DNA of 64,000 nt, from NCBI GenBank assembly GCA_000151295.1, contig GG745341.1, positions 744,945-808,944 of the forward strand, written 5' to 3'. A program made the position numbers and the translations under genes. Numbering within the stretch: the stretch's first letter is position 1; the number at the start of each line of letters is the position of its first letter. This DNA comes from Allomyces macrogynus ATCC 38327. Its lineage: Eukaryota > Blastocladiomycota > Blastocladiomycetes > Blastocladiales > Blastocladiaceae. The notes under the pieces are model-generated. The model did not search any database, was not told where the DNA came from, and saw nothing but the letters and a program-made list of their open reading frames with translations. Positions 56,563 to 64,000 of this stretch are shown in pieces.

Positions 56563-58875
56563 ATGCCCAACTCCAGCTGTTCTGCCACTATCGACGCGTC
56601 GAACGCTCCCTGCAGCGACGCGTTGCCGTGTCCAAGTCCGCACCTGCTCAACCTGCCCGAGGAGCTTCTATGCTTGATTGCCGAGCACCTTGCCGCAGAC
56701 GGATATTCCAAGCGCGGGCACGACGTTTGCGAAGACGACCAGGATGATCATGAAGATGACGCATCTACTTTCGACCTCAACGACCACGACGCGTCTGACG
56801 CCAGTGCTGTCGCACACCACGGTTGCGTGCCCGTGCGCTCGACTGTCGCCAGGACCCTCGTTGCGCTGTGCGAAACGTGCACGACATGGGAACGCGTCGT
56901 GAACACGGTCTTGCGTTGGCACGTCGCCTTGTCTCTCGATATCGCGTGGAATCGCACGCTGCCGCATCCGACCTACTTTCGGCTCGATATCGCGCCAAGT
57001 TGCGACGGCGTCTCGTGGACTCCTGAGTTGTTTGTCGAGGAGCGGCCATTTGCGTGCGAGCTGACGCCCATTCGAGCTGTCACGTCGCCAACAACGGTGG
57101 TTGCCGCCAGCGCGGAAGGGAGCCGCGATGTGCTCAGGATCAATGCGGATCGCGTGCGCTCAGTTCATTTGGAACGGTTATGGCGCCCGAACGCGGGTCC
57201 GGTCGAAAATGCGAGCAACATCCAGCTCGCACATTTGGGTCTGTCCACGATTCTCGCACGTATGGCGGCCCGGTTCCGGCACTTGGCCATGCTCTCCATT
57301 GACGCTGTTCTTCCCGCGTCCTCGCTCGTTCTGGCTCTCGGTATTCTCAGTTCGACGTTGCACGTGCTCTCCACCACGGTCAATGGCAACTGGAATGAAG
57401 CAGCGACCATGGTGACGTTGCCGCACTTGCGCAAACTCGACCTGACCGTGCACAACGCGGACCCCGACCACGCCCTGGTGCAGACCCTGATCTCGGCGCC
57501 GCGTCTGAACGTGTTACGTTTTCGAGCTGACGCGATCCACCCGGACCTCGTCGCCTACCATCTCCTGCAGTTCTCCGACTTGCACGAGCTCGACGTGAAG
57601 GGCACGTTGGTCTATTTGTCCGATGATGTTGTCGCCACGGCGCCATCCGCCACGGCGCCATCCGCCACGGCGCCATCTTGGTCGGCGTTGCGCACTCTGC
57701 TCTTGCCCGCGCCGATATTTGCACACATGCTCGCCGCGTGCCGCGAACTGTCTCTGCCGTGTCTCGTGACGCTCGGGATTGCCGGCAACGCCGACTCTCG
57801 ATCGCAGCTCGCGAGCCCGCGGTGGCCCGTCATGCCAAAGCTTGCGCTTGCCGAGTTCAAGAACATGGTCGTTCCGCCGTCGCTGTTTGCCACCTTGGCA
57901 CATGCTGCTCCGCGGCTTACGCAGCTCGAAGTGGTGGATTGCTCACTCGTACCCAACTGCAGTCTGCCTGGGCAGTTCACGTTCCCGGCCATAACGCACC
58001 TCCGTGTCAGCAGCGTCGATGTAGCCTCGTTCTTTGCTTCGTCTGCTGCCGCACCGGTGCTGACCACGGTCGAAGTGCACGCTGATGAGCCTGAGCCGAG
58101 GCTGCTCCCGTCACTCCCGTGGACCTCTGTCGAGTCCTTGACGGTCACGTCGATGTCGGTTCCGCCCGTCGTTTGCGGCGCCGATCTCGACGCGTTGCCG
58201 TGGCTCACGGCACTGTCTCTTCCCGTCATGGATTGGGCCAACAACGACCTGCCCGTTCTCAACTCCGTCACGCACCTCGCAGCACCCGCCACGACCATTT
58301 CGGCCCTAGCCATGGGCATGCGCGCGCGCAACGTGGCCTCGCTTGCTGTCACGATCCACGATGGTCCGCTGCGCGCAGTTCCAGAACACACGCCGCTGCG
58401 CCACGTGTTGGCGCCCCTCGTCGAGCCGGCGGTTCTCAGTATGCTCTCGCGCATGGTGGCGCTCGAAACGGTCAACATGCGCGCGGTCGCGGCGCCGCGC
58501 GGCATGCCTGTCCCGCTCGTCCTCGAGTACCGCAGCAAGCACCCTCTGTGGCGCGCGCTCCCGAAACTCGCGATGCGCTCCCGGGTCGTGAGCGCGCTGG
58601 TCGTGCGCGTTGAGGCCGTCGGCGACGTGGCCACGGCCGCGAGCGAGATTGTTTCCGTCGCGCAATGGGCTGCCGGGTCCAGGATGGGTTTGTCTGGGGA
58701 TCGCGCGCGGCCCGCATGGGCGCCCTGGGCCAAGGCGCTTGGCCGCACCATTCTCCCGGTTCAGGTGCTTGTCGGCAACGATGCACCCGTGCGCGACCAG
58801 CTGCTTACGGTGTTTGGCAAGCTGGACCCGAAGCGTATCGCGGCTCGCGTCATTACGAGCCCGCGCGAAGAGTAA
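56563..58875 (+). CDS. F-box protein with divergent leucine-rich repeats
   Basis: A single exon gives 770 residues. An F-box-like motif sits at residues about 29-45 (LLNLPEELLCLIAEHLAAD), interrupted by an acidic insert, and resumes with ALCETCTTWERVVNTV. The rest is made of degenerate leucine-rich repeats, such as FRHLAMLSIDAVLPASSLVL and LPHLRKLDLTVHNADPDHAL. This fits a substrate receptor of an SCF ubiquitin ligase, with the F-box binding Skp1. Residues in the middle carry a three-copy ATAPS repeat. Two decayed relatives lie directly downstream, so this is the surviving member of a local gene family. Such F-box families evolve fast, and no specific orthologue is recognised. Confidence 0.75.
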   Translation: MPNSSCSATIDASNAPCSDALPCPSPHLLNLPEELLCLIAEHLAADGYSKRGHDVCEDDQDDHEDDASTFDLNDHDASDASAVAHHGCVPVRSTVARTLVALCETCTTWERVVNTVLRWHVALSLDIAWNRTLPHPTYFRLDIAPSCDGVSWTPELFVEERPFACELTPIRAVTSPTTVVAASAEGSRDVLRINADRVRSVHLERLWRPNAGPVENASNIQLAHLGLSTILARMAARFRHLAMLSIDAVLPASSLVLALGILSSTLHVLSTTVNGNWNEAATMVTLPHLRKLDLTVHNADPDHALVQTLISAPRLNVLRFRADAIHPDLVAYHLLQFSDLHELDVKGTLVYLSDDVVATAPSATAPSATAPSWSALRTLLLPAPIFAHMLAACRELSLPCLVTLGIAGNADSRSQLASPRWPVMPKLALAEFKNMVVPPSLFATLAHAAPRLTQLEVVDCSLVPNCSLPGQFTFPAITHLRVSSVDVASFFASSAAAPVLTTVEVHADEPEPRLLPSLPWTSVESLTVTSMSVPPVVCGADLDALPWLTALSLPVMDWANNDLPVLNSVTHLAAPATTISALAMGMRARNVASLAVTIHDGPLRAVPEHTPLRHVLAPLVEPAVLSMLSRMVALETVNMRAVAAPRGMPVPLVLEYRSKHPLWRALPKLAMRSRVVSALVVRVEAVGDVATAASEIVSVAQWAAGSRMGLSGDRARPAWAPWAKALGRTILPVQVLVGNDAPVRDQLLTVFGKLDPKRIAARVITSPREE
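57634..57680 (+). repeat. 15-base tandem repeat, three copies, in the F-box gene
   Basis: The unit GCCACGGCGCCATCC is repeated three times in frame and encodes Ala-Thr-Ala-Pro-Ser. The spacing keeps the reading frame. The near-identical copies suggest a recent expansion. Confidence 0.9.
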
Positions 58876-59269
58876 GCGGTGTGGGGTTGAGCTGTCTCGC
58901 TATTATGTATATTTGACCTGGGTCCCATTTGATTTCTATTTATTTCGAGCGCAGACCGTCTTTGCTCGTCTTTGCTCAAAGTAGAATGCGGATATCCAGA
59001 GTAACCGTGGTGAAATGTGGACATCTACAAATACACATCTTTTTGCTTGCACTTCGATCTCTCTGCTGAGCTGTTGGCCCATAATCCGCATCCATGGTTC
59101 TACATCGACACCGCAACACACCACATCAACAATTTACTTGTTGTTAAGTGTCCGGCTCCGTCCTCTTCGTCCCCCATTCAATCCTCTCGCCAGCAGCACC
59201 AGCAGAATACAGCCATCGACGACGTCAACAACAATCGCACAACACAAAGTGTGACCACCCTGTCATCGC
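58876..59269. other. intergenic between the F-box gene and its first decayed copy
   Basis: This is lower in GC, with no gene. It may hold the old promoter of the decayed copy. Confidence 0.35.
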
Positions 59270-60070
59270 GCCGCTGCCAAACCTGCGCTTGCTCGATCTT
59301 CCCAGCGACATCCTGTGCCTGATCGCCGAATCCATTCTCGTTCGGGATTTTGAATGCGGTTACAGGTTGCCAAGACAACAAGCGCTGCGATAGTTGCCGT
59401 TTGGCAAGAACGGCGTCGTCTTGTCCAGAATTGTGCCATTTGTCCATCTAAGACCAAGACCCCCGTCGCCCTTGGCATAATTTGCAGAGTACGGCAACGC
59501 ATCGTCATTTCCTCGATGCGCTGGTACCTCTAACTGTCCCTCGACGTGGCGGGGATGCTGCCAACCTTCACTTGGTTGCAAATTGCACAAACCTGCCATG
59601 GCGTTTCTTGGTCTCCCAAACTGTTCATCGGGGAGCGGTCGTTGACATTGAAACCTATTCGAAACTCTGAATTGGCGACCAGTGTCACCTCATCGTATTG
59701 GCATGGTAGGGAATCCTGACCTGCTCAAGATGACCCTGGATCGTGTGAGCTCGATCCGGCGCTGGAATTTGGACCCAGACTTCAAGGATGCTCAATTATC
59801 GGATTTCGGCTTCAATTATAAACGGAGATCGCCTGTTCCAAATCGCCCGGCTCTCTACGAATCTTGCTCGAATGGCGGCTCAAATGCAGCACCTCAGCGT
59901 GCTGACCGTGGAACTCGTCCTTCCCACATCCTCGCTTGTCATGGCCCTTGGGATCCTCGTTGTTGCGATGCCACTCCATCGCCCGCTTCTGCTCTTGGAA
60001 TCCGATCATCATTTGCGAGAGAGCCATCGCATTTGTCCGCGCCTATGCGCACATTGCTGTCAGATTAGAA
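59270..60070 (+). pseudogene. decayed paralogue 1 of the neighbouring F-box gene
   Basis: Pieces in different frames follow the order of the intact gene. An F-box start, LRLLDLPSDILCLIAESIL, lies near 59285 (compare LLNLPEELLCLIAEHLA) and is soon followed by a stop. DRVSSIRRWNLDPDFKDAQL lies near 59745. LARMAAQMQHLSVLTVELVL and PTSSLVMALGILV lie at about 59870-59960 (compare ILARMAARFRHLAMLSIDAV and PASSLVLALGIL). Stops and frame changes separate them. No full product is possible. A run of 17 C follows at 60166. Confidence 0.65.
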
Positions 60071-60165
60071 CCCCTTTCGTTATTGGCCTGCGTCAGTTGC
60101 TGTGCTTCCACGTCATGAAACCTGGACCTGCATGACCGCAGTTCTTTCTTCCCCCTCTCCCCCTT

Positions 60166-60182
60166 CCCCCCCCCCCCCCCCC
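60166..60182 (+). repeat. poly-C run (17)
   Basis: This homopolymer lies in a C/T-rich stretch between two F-box pseudogenes. Confidence 0.95.
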
Positions 60183-60329
60183 GCTGTCGCCCTTATTTAC
60201 TCTTTCGCAACAATCCCTTGCACTCTTCAATCCTCGTTTAAGTTGTGACGAGCGCCCGAGCAACGTTACCAGTCCATCTTCCACACCTCCATCAGCGCCA
60301 CAATTTTCTCTCAGTCGGTCAAAGTTTCA

Positions 60330-61140
60330 GCGCCGCCATGCTCTAAACTGCAGCTGCTCGATCTTCCCGACGAAATCTTGCACCTGATTGCTCATTAAGC
60401 CGTGTGTGTCGAGTTCACGACTGGAAACCACAGCCAGCTCAACAAGGACTGTTTTCCAGCCCACTTGCGCGCCAGAGGAACCCTCTTTGCCCTACGCAAT
60501 ACGTGCACTACATGGAAACGCATTATTGACGTCCCCAGCTATTATTACCTGAACCTTTCTCTGCTGATGGGACTCTGGTCGGCATCTAGCCATCACGAAA
60601 TTGTATCAAGTGATCATGGCGTTTCTTGGTCCCAAGTTGGTGCCGTCAAACTTCATCAAGTTTATAAGTTCTTCCTATTAGCATCCCTGGGGCGCTCTTT
60701 GACCATTGCAGTTCAATACTTTGACGTTGGTCAACGCGTTTATTCTTCCATGTTATTGTTACATGAGTGCAATCCTCCTTTGCACGAGCAACTGCATCAA
60801 ACTGGCAGACCCCAAACGAATCAAGAGATCATCGAAAAGAAGAGAGAGCCAGGCGCTGATACTTTGTTCTCTCATGGCTCCCTTGGTCAGCAGCACGCAT
60901 CGTCCCAGCACGCTTTATGTTGGCAAACTTGCTCAAATCAAACGGCGGAGGGTTGGTGCAACGTTTCGTTCAAGACAGCAAAATTTCAGGCTCCCAAATT
61001 GTCCGCACTGGGTTTGTCGACCGATTTTGCAGATGCGATGATAATGGTTCTGAGGAGAGCAGAGAGATGCTCTCAACAGCCAGCTTGCAGCATCCGAAAC
61101 AATGTTGCGAAACGAGTGCACCACTCACGCTCATGCACCG
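60330..61140 (+). pseudogene. decayed paralogue 2 of the neighbouring F-box gene
   Basis: Near 60350 the frame reads LQLLDLPDEILHLIAH and then hits a TAA. From about 60475 it continues GTLFALRNTCTTWKRIIDV (compare ALCETCTTWERVVNTV) and YYLNLSLL, then SDHGVSWSQVGAV (compare CDGVSWTPELFV). Near 60985, APKLSALGLSTDFADAM matches the parent's IQLAHLGLSTILARM. An early stop and later frame changes show that it is dead. It differs from paralogue 1, so the two arose from separate duplications or diverged long ago. Confidence 0.65.
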
Positions 61141-61565
61141 AGGACGAATAAACGCTTGAATGGCGGGAAATGCCTGATTGATGATTGGCGGGGGGGGGGG
61201 GGGGGCGATTCTGTCAGTATTGAAGCTGAGCCCTTGTCAAGCCCGCTCCAAGGATCGGTGATCTATGCATGTGGCCGTCGCACTTACACTTTCGCTCTTC
61301 TCTGCGATCCACCTCGTTTTGAAGCTCTTCTTGTGTGTGGCTTCACCACGCCCAGGTCCGGCGTTCATGCACCGAGGCCAAATTACGCGTGTACAGAGAG
61401 AAAGATCAGTCAGAACATCGGTATTGCCAATGTCGAAATCAACGCGTCGTCAGCCCCCCCAAAGGTGTTTTACGGATAGGTACATCACAAATGCGCGCCA
61501 GATCATGGACAGAAAAAAAACCGCGCTGATGAGCGAACAAGCACAACAATCTGTCACCCTCAAAT
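61141..61565. other. intergenic with a poly-G run
   Basis: This holds a run of 16 G (61190-61205) and no recognisable gene. Confidence 0.5.
61190..61205 (+). repeat. poly-G run (16)
   Basis: This homopolymer lies in the intergenic stretch after the second F-box pseudogene. Confidence 0.95.
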
Positions 61566-63980
61566 TCAGTCCAACAACTCCACCTCCACGTGCCCATTCA
61601 CCACACTCGCCGCGACACTCGCGGCCACCGGCGTCGTCCCCGCATGCGCGCGACGCGTCCACGCGCCCGACGCGGCGCCACCAATCCCGACTGACTGGAC
61701 ACTTCCACCCTCTTCGTCGTCATCCACTGCGGCCATGGCCGTCCACCGCCACCGGTCGGCCGACGGGCGGCCCGATGGTGTGTGCACGACCTTTGCGCGC
61801 GCTGACCCGATCACCGACGACGCCTTGACGTCGACGCGGGCCAGATACGGCGGGAGTGCCGGCGGGTCGGCGGGCGGATCGGCTGCAGACGATGACGGCC
61901 ACCACGAGGACCCGGCAGCCACAGCGTTCCCAGCGGGCCGAGCGGGAGCGGCCTTCTTGGGTTCCGGTGCATGGGGAGGCGGGACGAGCGGGTCCGGCAC
62001 AACCAGGACGCGCACGCCGCCATTCACGGCCGACGCGCGCACCTTGGACCCACCACGGACCGGCTGAACGACCGCGACGTGCACGCGGCCGTTGGTCGTG
62101 GACGCGGCAATCGACGGCACTGGCGCGTCATTTCCCACCTCCGCGCCCCCACCCACCGCCACGGGCCCGCGAATATATCCATTCGCTGTGGTCAACTGAA
62201 TCCGGTCACGCGCATGCAACCGCCACACGTCCGGCCGCATCCAATCATTTTCGTTCTCGCCCTTGTCGTCGCCACGGCGCTGCAGCGGCGGCAATTCGTC
62301 GGTCGTGGCCAAATGCTTGCCGAGCCAGCTGCCGTCGTCGCGGAACGGCACGTGCCGCGCGAGCACGTGCAGGTTGCTATTAGCTCCGGCCATGTGGACG
62401 GACGCGGCCATTGGTGCGAGTTTCGCGTCGTCGGGCGAGCCCGGGCGCAGGTGCCGCTCGCCAGGCGCGTAGACGGCGTAAGCGACGTGATGCAGGTTCT
62501 CGGCGACGCCCTGCACGTGCAGCGGGGCGGGAACGGCGGGGTCCAGGACCGCCGCGGACCCGGTGAGCCGCGAGACGAGTGACGGGGGCGCGGCCGCGGG
62601 ACCCGTCGCGGGCGTGGGGCACGCGGCGGCAGTGCGGCGCAAAGTGATGCGCACGACCGTGTCGAGACAGGGCGGCGGGTAGGCTGGAACGCCGCGCAGG
62701 TGCCGCGGGGTGACGACGTCGACGGTCCACGCGGGTGCGGCGGCGGTCGGGTCAGCGACCGGGTGCACGAGCACGTGGATGCGGTCTTGCAGGAGTGCGG
62801 CGTGCACGGGGGACGAGGTCACGAGCACGTCGATTGCGGCGATGAGCGCGGGTGGTGCGGGCGCTGCAGTGGCGCCGACGGCCGCACCGAGTCGCTCGGG
62901 CAGCCGGCGCGCGGCAGCAGCGAGTTCGGCAGCGACCGAAGCGAGCACGCTGCTGGCGTCGCTGGCGGGCGCGGCGGGAGCGGCTGGGGCTGCTGCGGGA
63001 GCTGCATCACCGCTTGCACTCGGCGTTGCGGAGGAGTCGCGCGAGGGAGGGGATGCTGGAGACGATGATGACTTATCCGCATTGCCGGCAGCCGCCACCC
63101 CCGTCTGTGCTGCGGTCGGATCTGAGTGCGGGCACGACTCGACAAAGCGGTATTCGATGCGTCCGGTGGTCATGCCCGTGACGTTGGCACGCAACGTCCA
63201 CTCGGGACGAACCAGGGCTGTCGCGTCGTTGACAGCGGCGGGAATTGGCACTGTCCACGCGCGCTGGACGAGCGCGACAGGTGGACCCGAGCGACCGCAG
63301 TCGTGGGACATGCCCGGCAAGCCCGGGAGCGGACTGAGTGGTGGTAGGTCCGACGCGGTGCCGCCACCCGAGCCGCGATCAAAGTCGGGACTGCGGACGG
63401 GCGCCTCGGGAGCAGCGCCAAAATGGTACATCGACCCGGCGGTGGCAAGAACGAGCGCGAGCGTCAACAGACCGACGGCGCCGCACGCGCCAATGGTCTT
63501 GATGAACGTGGTGAGCGGCTGCAGGCAAGGGTTCGCCTTGGGAGCGCGAGGAGGTGACCGGTCGGTGGCCGAGGCCGAGGATTCGGGCGCCGACCCGTCA
63601 TCGGCGGGCATGGGTGGGCTCGCGGGCGCGGCATAGGCGCGCGAATGGTCCGTGTCATGGTCGAGATCGTGGTCGTTGGCGGCAACGGGCTGGTAGGCGC
63701 GGTTGGATGAGCGCGCAAAGCCGCGGTGCGCGTGGCGACGTGGGGTGGGCGGCGCGTAAGGCGGTGGCGATGTCGATGGCACGGCCGAGCTCTCCGAAGC
63801 GGCCAGAAGCGGCGCGTCGTCGCGGGCGTCGCTGTGCTGCTGTGTGGCGGCGGCGTCGTGGTCATGGTCGCGGCCGATATCGGCATGCAGCGTTGCTGGC
63901 GATGCTGCAGAGCCGGCGAGCAGACCAGTGGCGGCCTCGACCTCGTCGCGCTTGGCGCGCTTGTCGGCCGCGGGCGGCAT
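61566..63980 (-). CDS. large type II membrane protein with repeated NG-motif beta units (DUF4097-like)
   Basis: A single exon gives 804 residues. The cytoplasmic N-terminus (about 165 residues) is disordered, rich in Ala, Pro, Asp and His. One membrane span follows at about 168-187 (GACGAVGLLTLALVLATAGS), and no signal peptide is present, so the C-terminus faces outside or the lumen. The ectodomain contains an Ala-rich stretch. Toward the end it has five spaced units of the form x-x-Asn-Gly-x-Val/Ile: TTANGYIRGPV, STTNGRVHVAV, SAVNGGVRVLV, a degenerate SSVIGSARAKV, and SVVNGHVEVELLD at the very end. Regularly spaced NG turns between short strands are typical of right-handed beta-helix adhesin-like domains such as DUF4097. 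The role is unknown; cell-surface attachment is a guess. Confidence 0.6.
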   Translation of the reverse strand: MPPAADKRAKRDEVEAATGLLAGSAASPATLHADIGRDHDHDAAATQQHSDARDDAPLLAASESSAVPSTSPPPYAPPTPRRHAHRGFARSSNRAYQPVAANDHDLDHDTDHSRAYAAPASPPMPADDGSAPESSASATDRSPPRAPKANPCLQPLTTFIKTIGACGAVGLLTLALVLATAGSMYHFGAAPEAPVRSPDFDRGSGGGTASDLPPLSPLPGLPGMSHDCGRSGPPVALVQRAWTVPIPAAVNDATALVRPEWTLRANVTGMTTGRIEYRFVESCPHSDPTAAQTGVAAAGNADKSSSSPASPPSRDSSATPSASGDAAPAAAPAAPAAPASDASSVLASVAAELAAAARRLPERLGAAVGATAAPAPPALIAAIDVLVTSSPVHAALLQDRIHVLVHPVADPTAAAPAWTVDVVTPRHLRGVPAYPPPCLDTVVRITLRRTAAACPTPATGPAAAPPSLVSRLTGSAAVLDPAVPAPLHVQGVAENLHHVAYAVYAPGERHLRPGSPDDAKLAPMAASVHMAGANSNLHVLARHVPFRDDGSWLGKHLATTDELPPLQRRGDDKGENENDWMRPDVWRLHARDRIQLTTANGYIRGPVAVGGGAEVGNDAPVPSIAASTTNGRVHVAVVQPVRGGSKVRASAVNGGVRVLVVPDPLVPPPHAPEPKKAAPARPAGNAVAAGSSWWPSSSAADPPADPPALPPYLARVDVKASSVIGSARAKVVHTPSGRPSADRWRWTAMAAVDDDEEGGSVQSVGIGGAASGAWTRRAHAGTTPVAASVAASVVNGHVEVELLD

Positions 63981-64000
63981 GGTTGCGGCGGCACTGCTTC

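Noticed and set aside
57612..58751. 379-residue minus-strand frame
   Set aside because: It is antisense to the F-box gene and Ser/Thr/Arg-rich, a frame shadow.

Overview
The window is GC-rich, intron-bearing eukaryotic DNA that reads as a zoosporic (flagellated) early-diverging fungus. The fungal signs are compact genes with short introns (mostly about 65-105 bases), an NDT80-family transcription factor, a proteinase-K-like subtilase and a Sec20 SNARE. The flagellum signs are clear orthologues of CFAP410 (C21orf2) and DNAAF11 (LRRC6/tilB), genes that fungi without flagella lack. A blastoclad or chytrid is the best guess. I cannot name the species.

Layout. 1-2.5 kb: a small secreted protein and a type I membrane protein. 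3.6-5.3 kb: a membrane-anchored START lipid-transfer protein. 5.8-7.4 kb: CFAP410, followed by a decayed PCI-domain fragment. 8.1-14.5 kb: a HEATR5/LAA1 trafficking protein. 14.9-17.6 kb: a strikingly CpG-depleted, AT-richer island that looks like an old silenced mobile element and carries PHD-like zinc-finger debris. 18.0-20.3 kb: a LEKR1-like coiled-coil protein. 20.4-24.7 kb: a TBC1D8/9-type Rab GAP. 25-26.1 kb: a possible BORC subunit. 26.4-27.3 kb: a TspO-related membrane protein. 27.5-29.5 kb: a subtilisin-like protease. 30.1 kb: tRNA-Leu(CAA). 30.6-32.4 kb: two poorly characterised genes. 32.8-34.0 kb: a YVH1/DUSP12 phosphatase. 34.3 kb: COX17. 35.1-38.6 kb: the NDT80-type factor. 40.2 kb: an NDUFA4/B12D-like protein. 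41.2-42.4 kb: a mitochondrial carrier. 42.9-43.5 kb: an assembly gap that cuts an unidentified gene. 44.7-45.7 kb: a histidine phosphatase. 46.2-47.1 kb: proteasome beta-6. 47.4-48.2 kb: a WW/RS protein. 49.1-50.2 kb: SEC20. 50.3-51.7 kb: DNAAF11. 52.1-56.0 kb: SF3B3. 56.6-58.9 kb: an F-box protein, followed by two decayed relatives up to 61.1 kb. 61.6-64.0 kb: a type II membrane protein with NG-motif repeats.

For fifteen genes I placed every intron by hand, and the exons summed to an exact multiple of three. These are the secreted protein, START, CFAP410, HEATR5, LEKR1-like, TBC, TspO-like, NDT80, NDUFA4-like, carrier, histidine phosphatase, PSMB1, SEC20, DNAAF11 and SF3B3. The introns share a local dialect: many start GTACG and most end TAG. 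Three loci (the subtilase tail, DUSP12 and the PCI fragment) show frame jumps without a clean intron, which means decay, assembly indels or missed introns.

Themes. Flagellum: CFAP410 and DNAAF11. Membrane traffic: HEATR5, TBC, the possible BORC subunit and SEC20. Mitochondrion: COX17, the NDUFA4-like protein, the carrier, and possibly the presequence protein at 30.6 kb. RNA and protein turnover: SF3B3, the WW/RS protein, proteasome and F-box. There is no operon logic; neighbours look independent.
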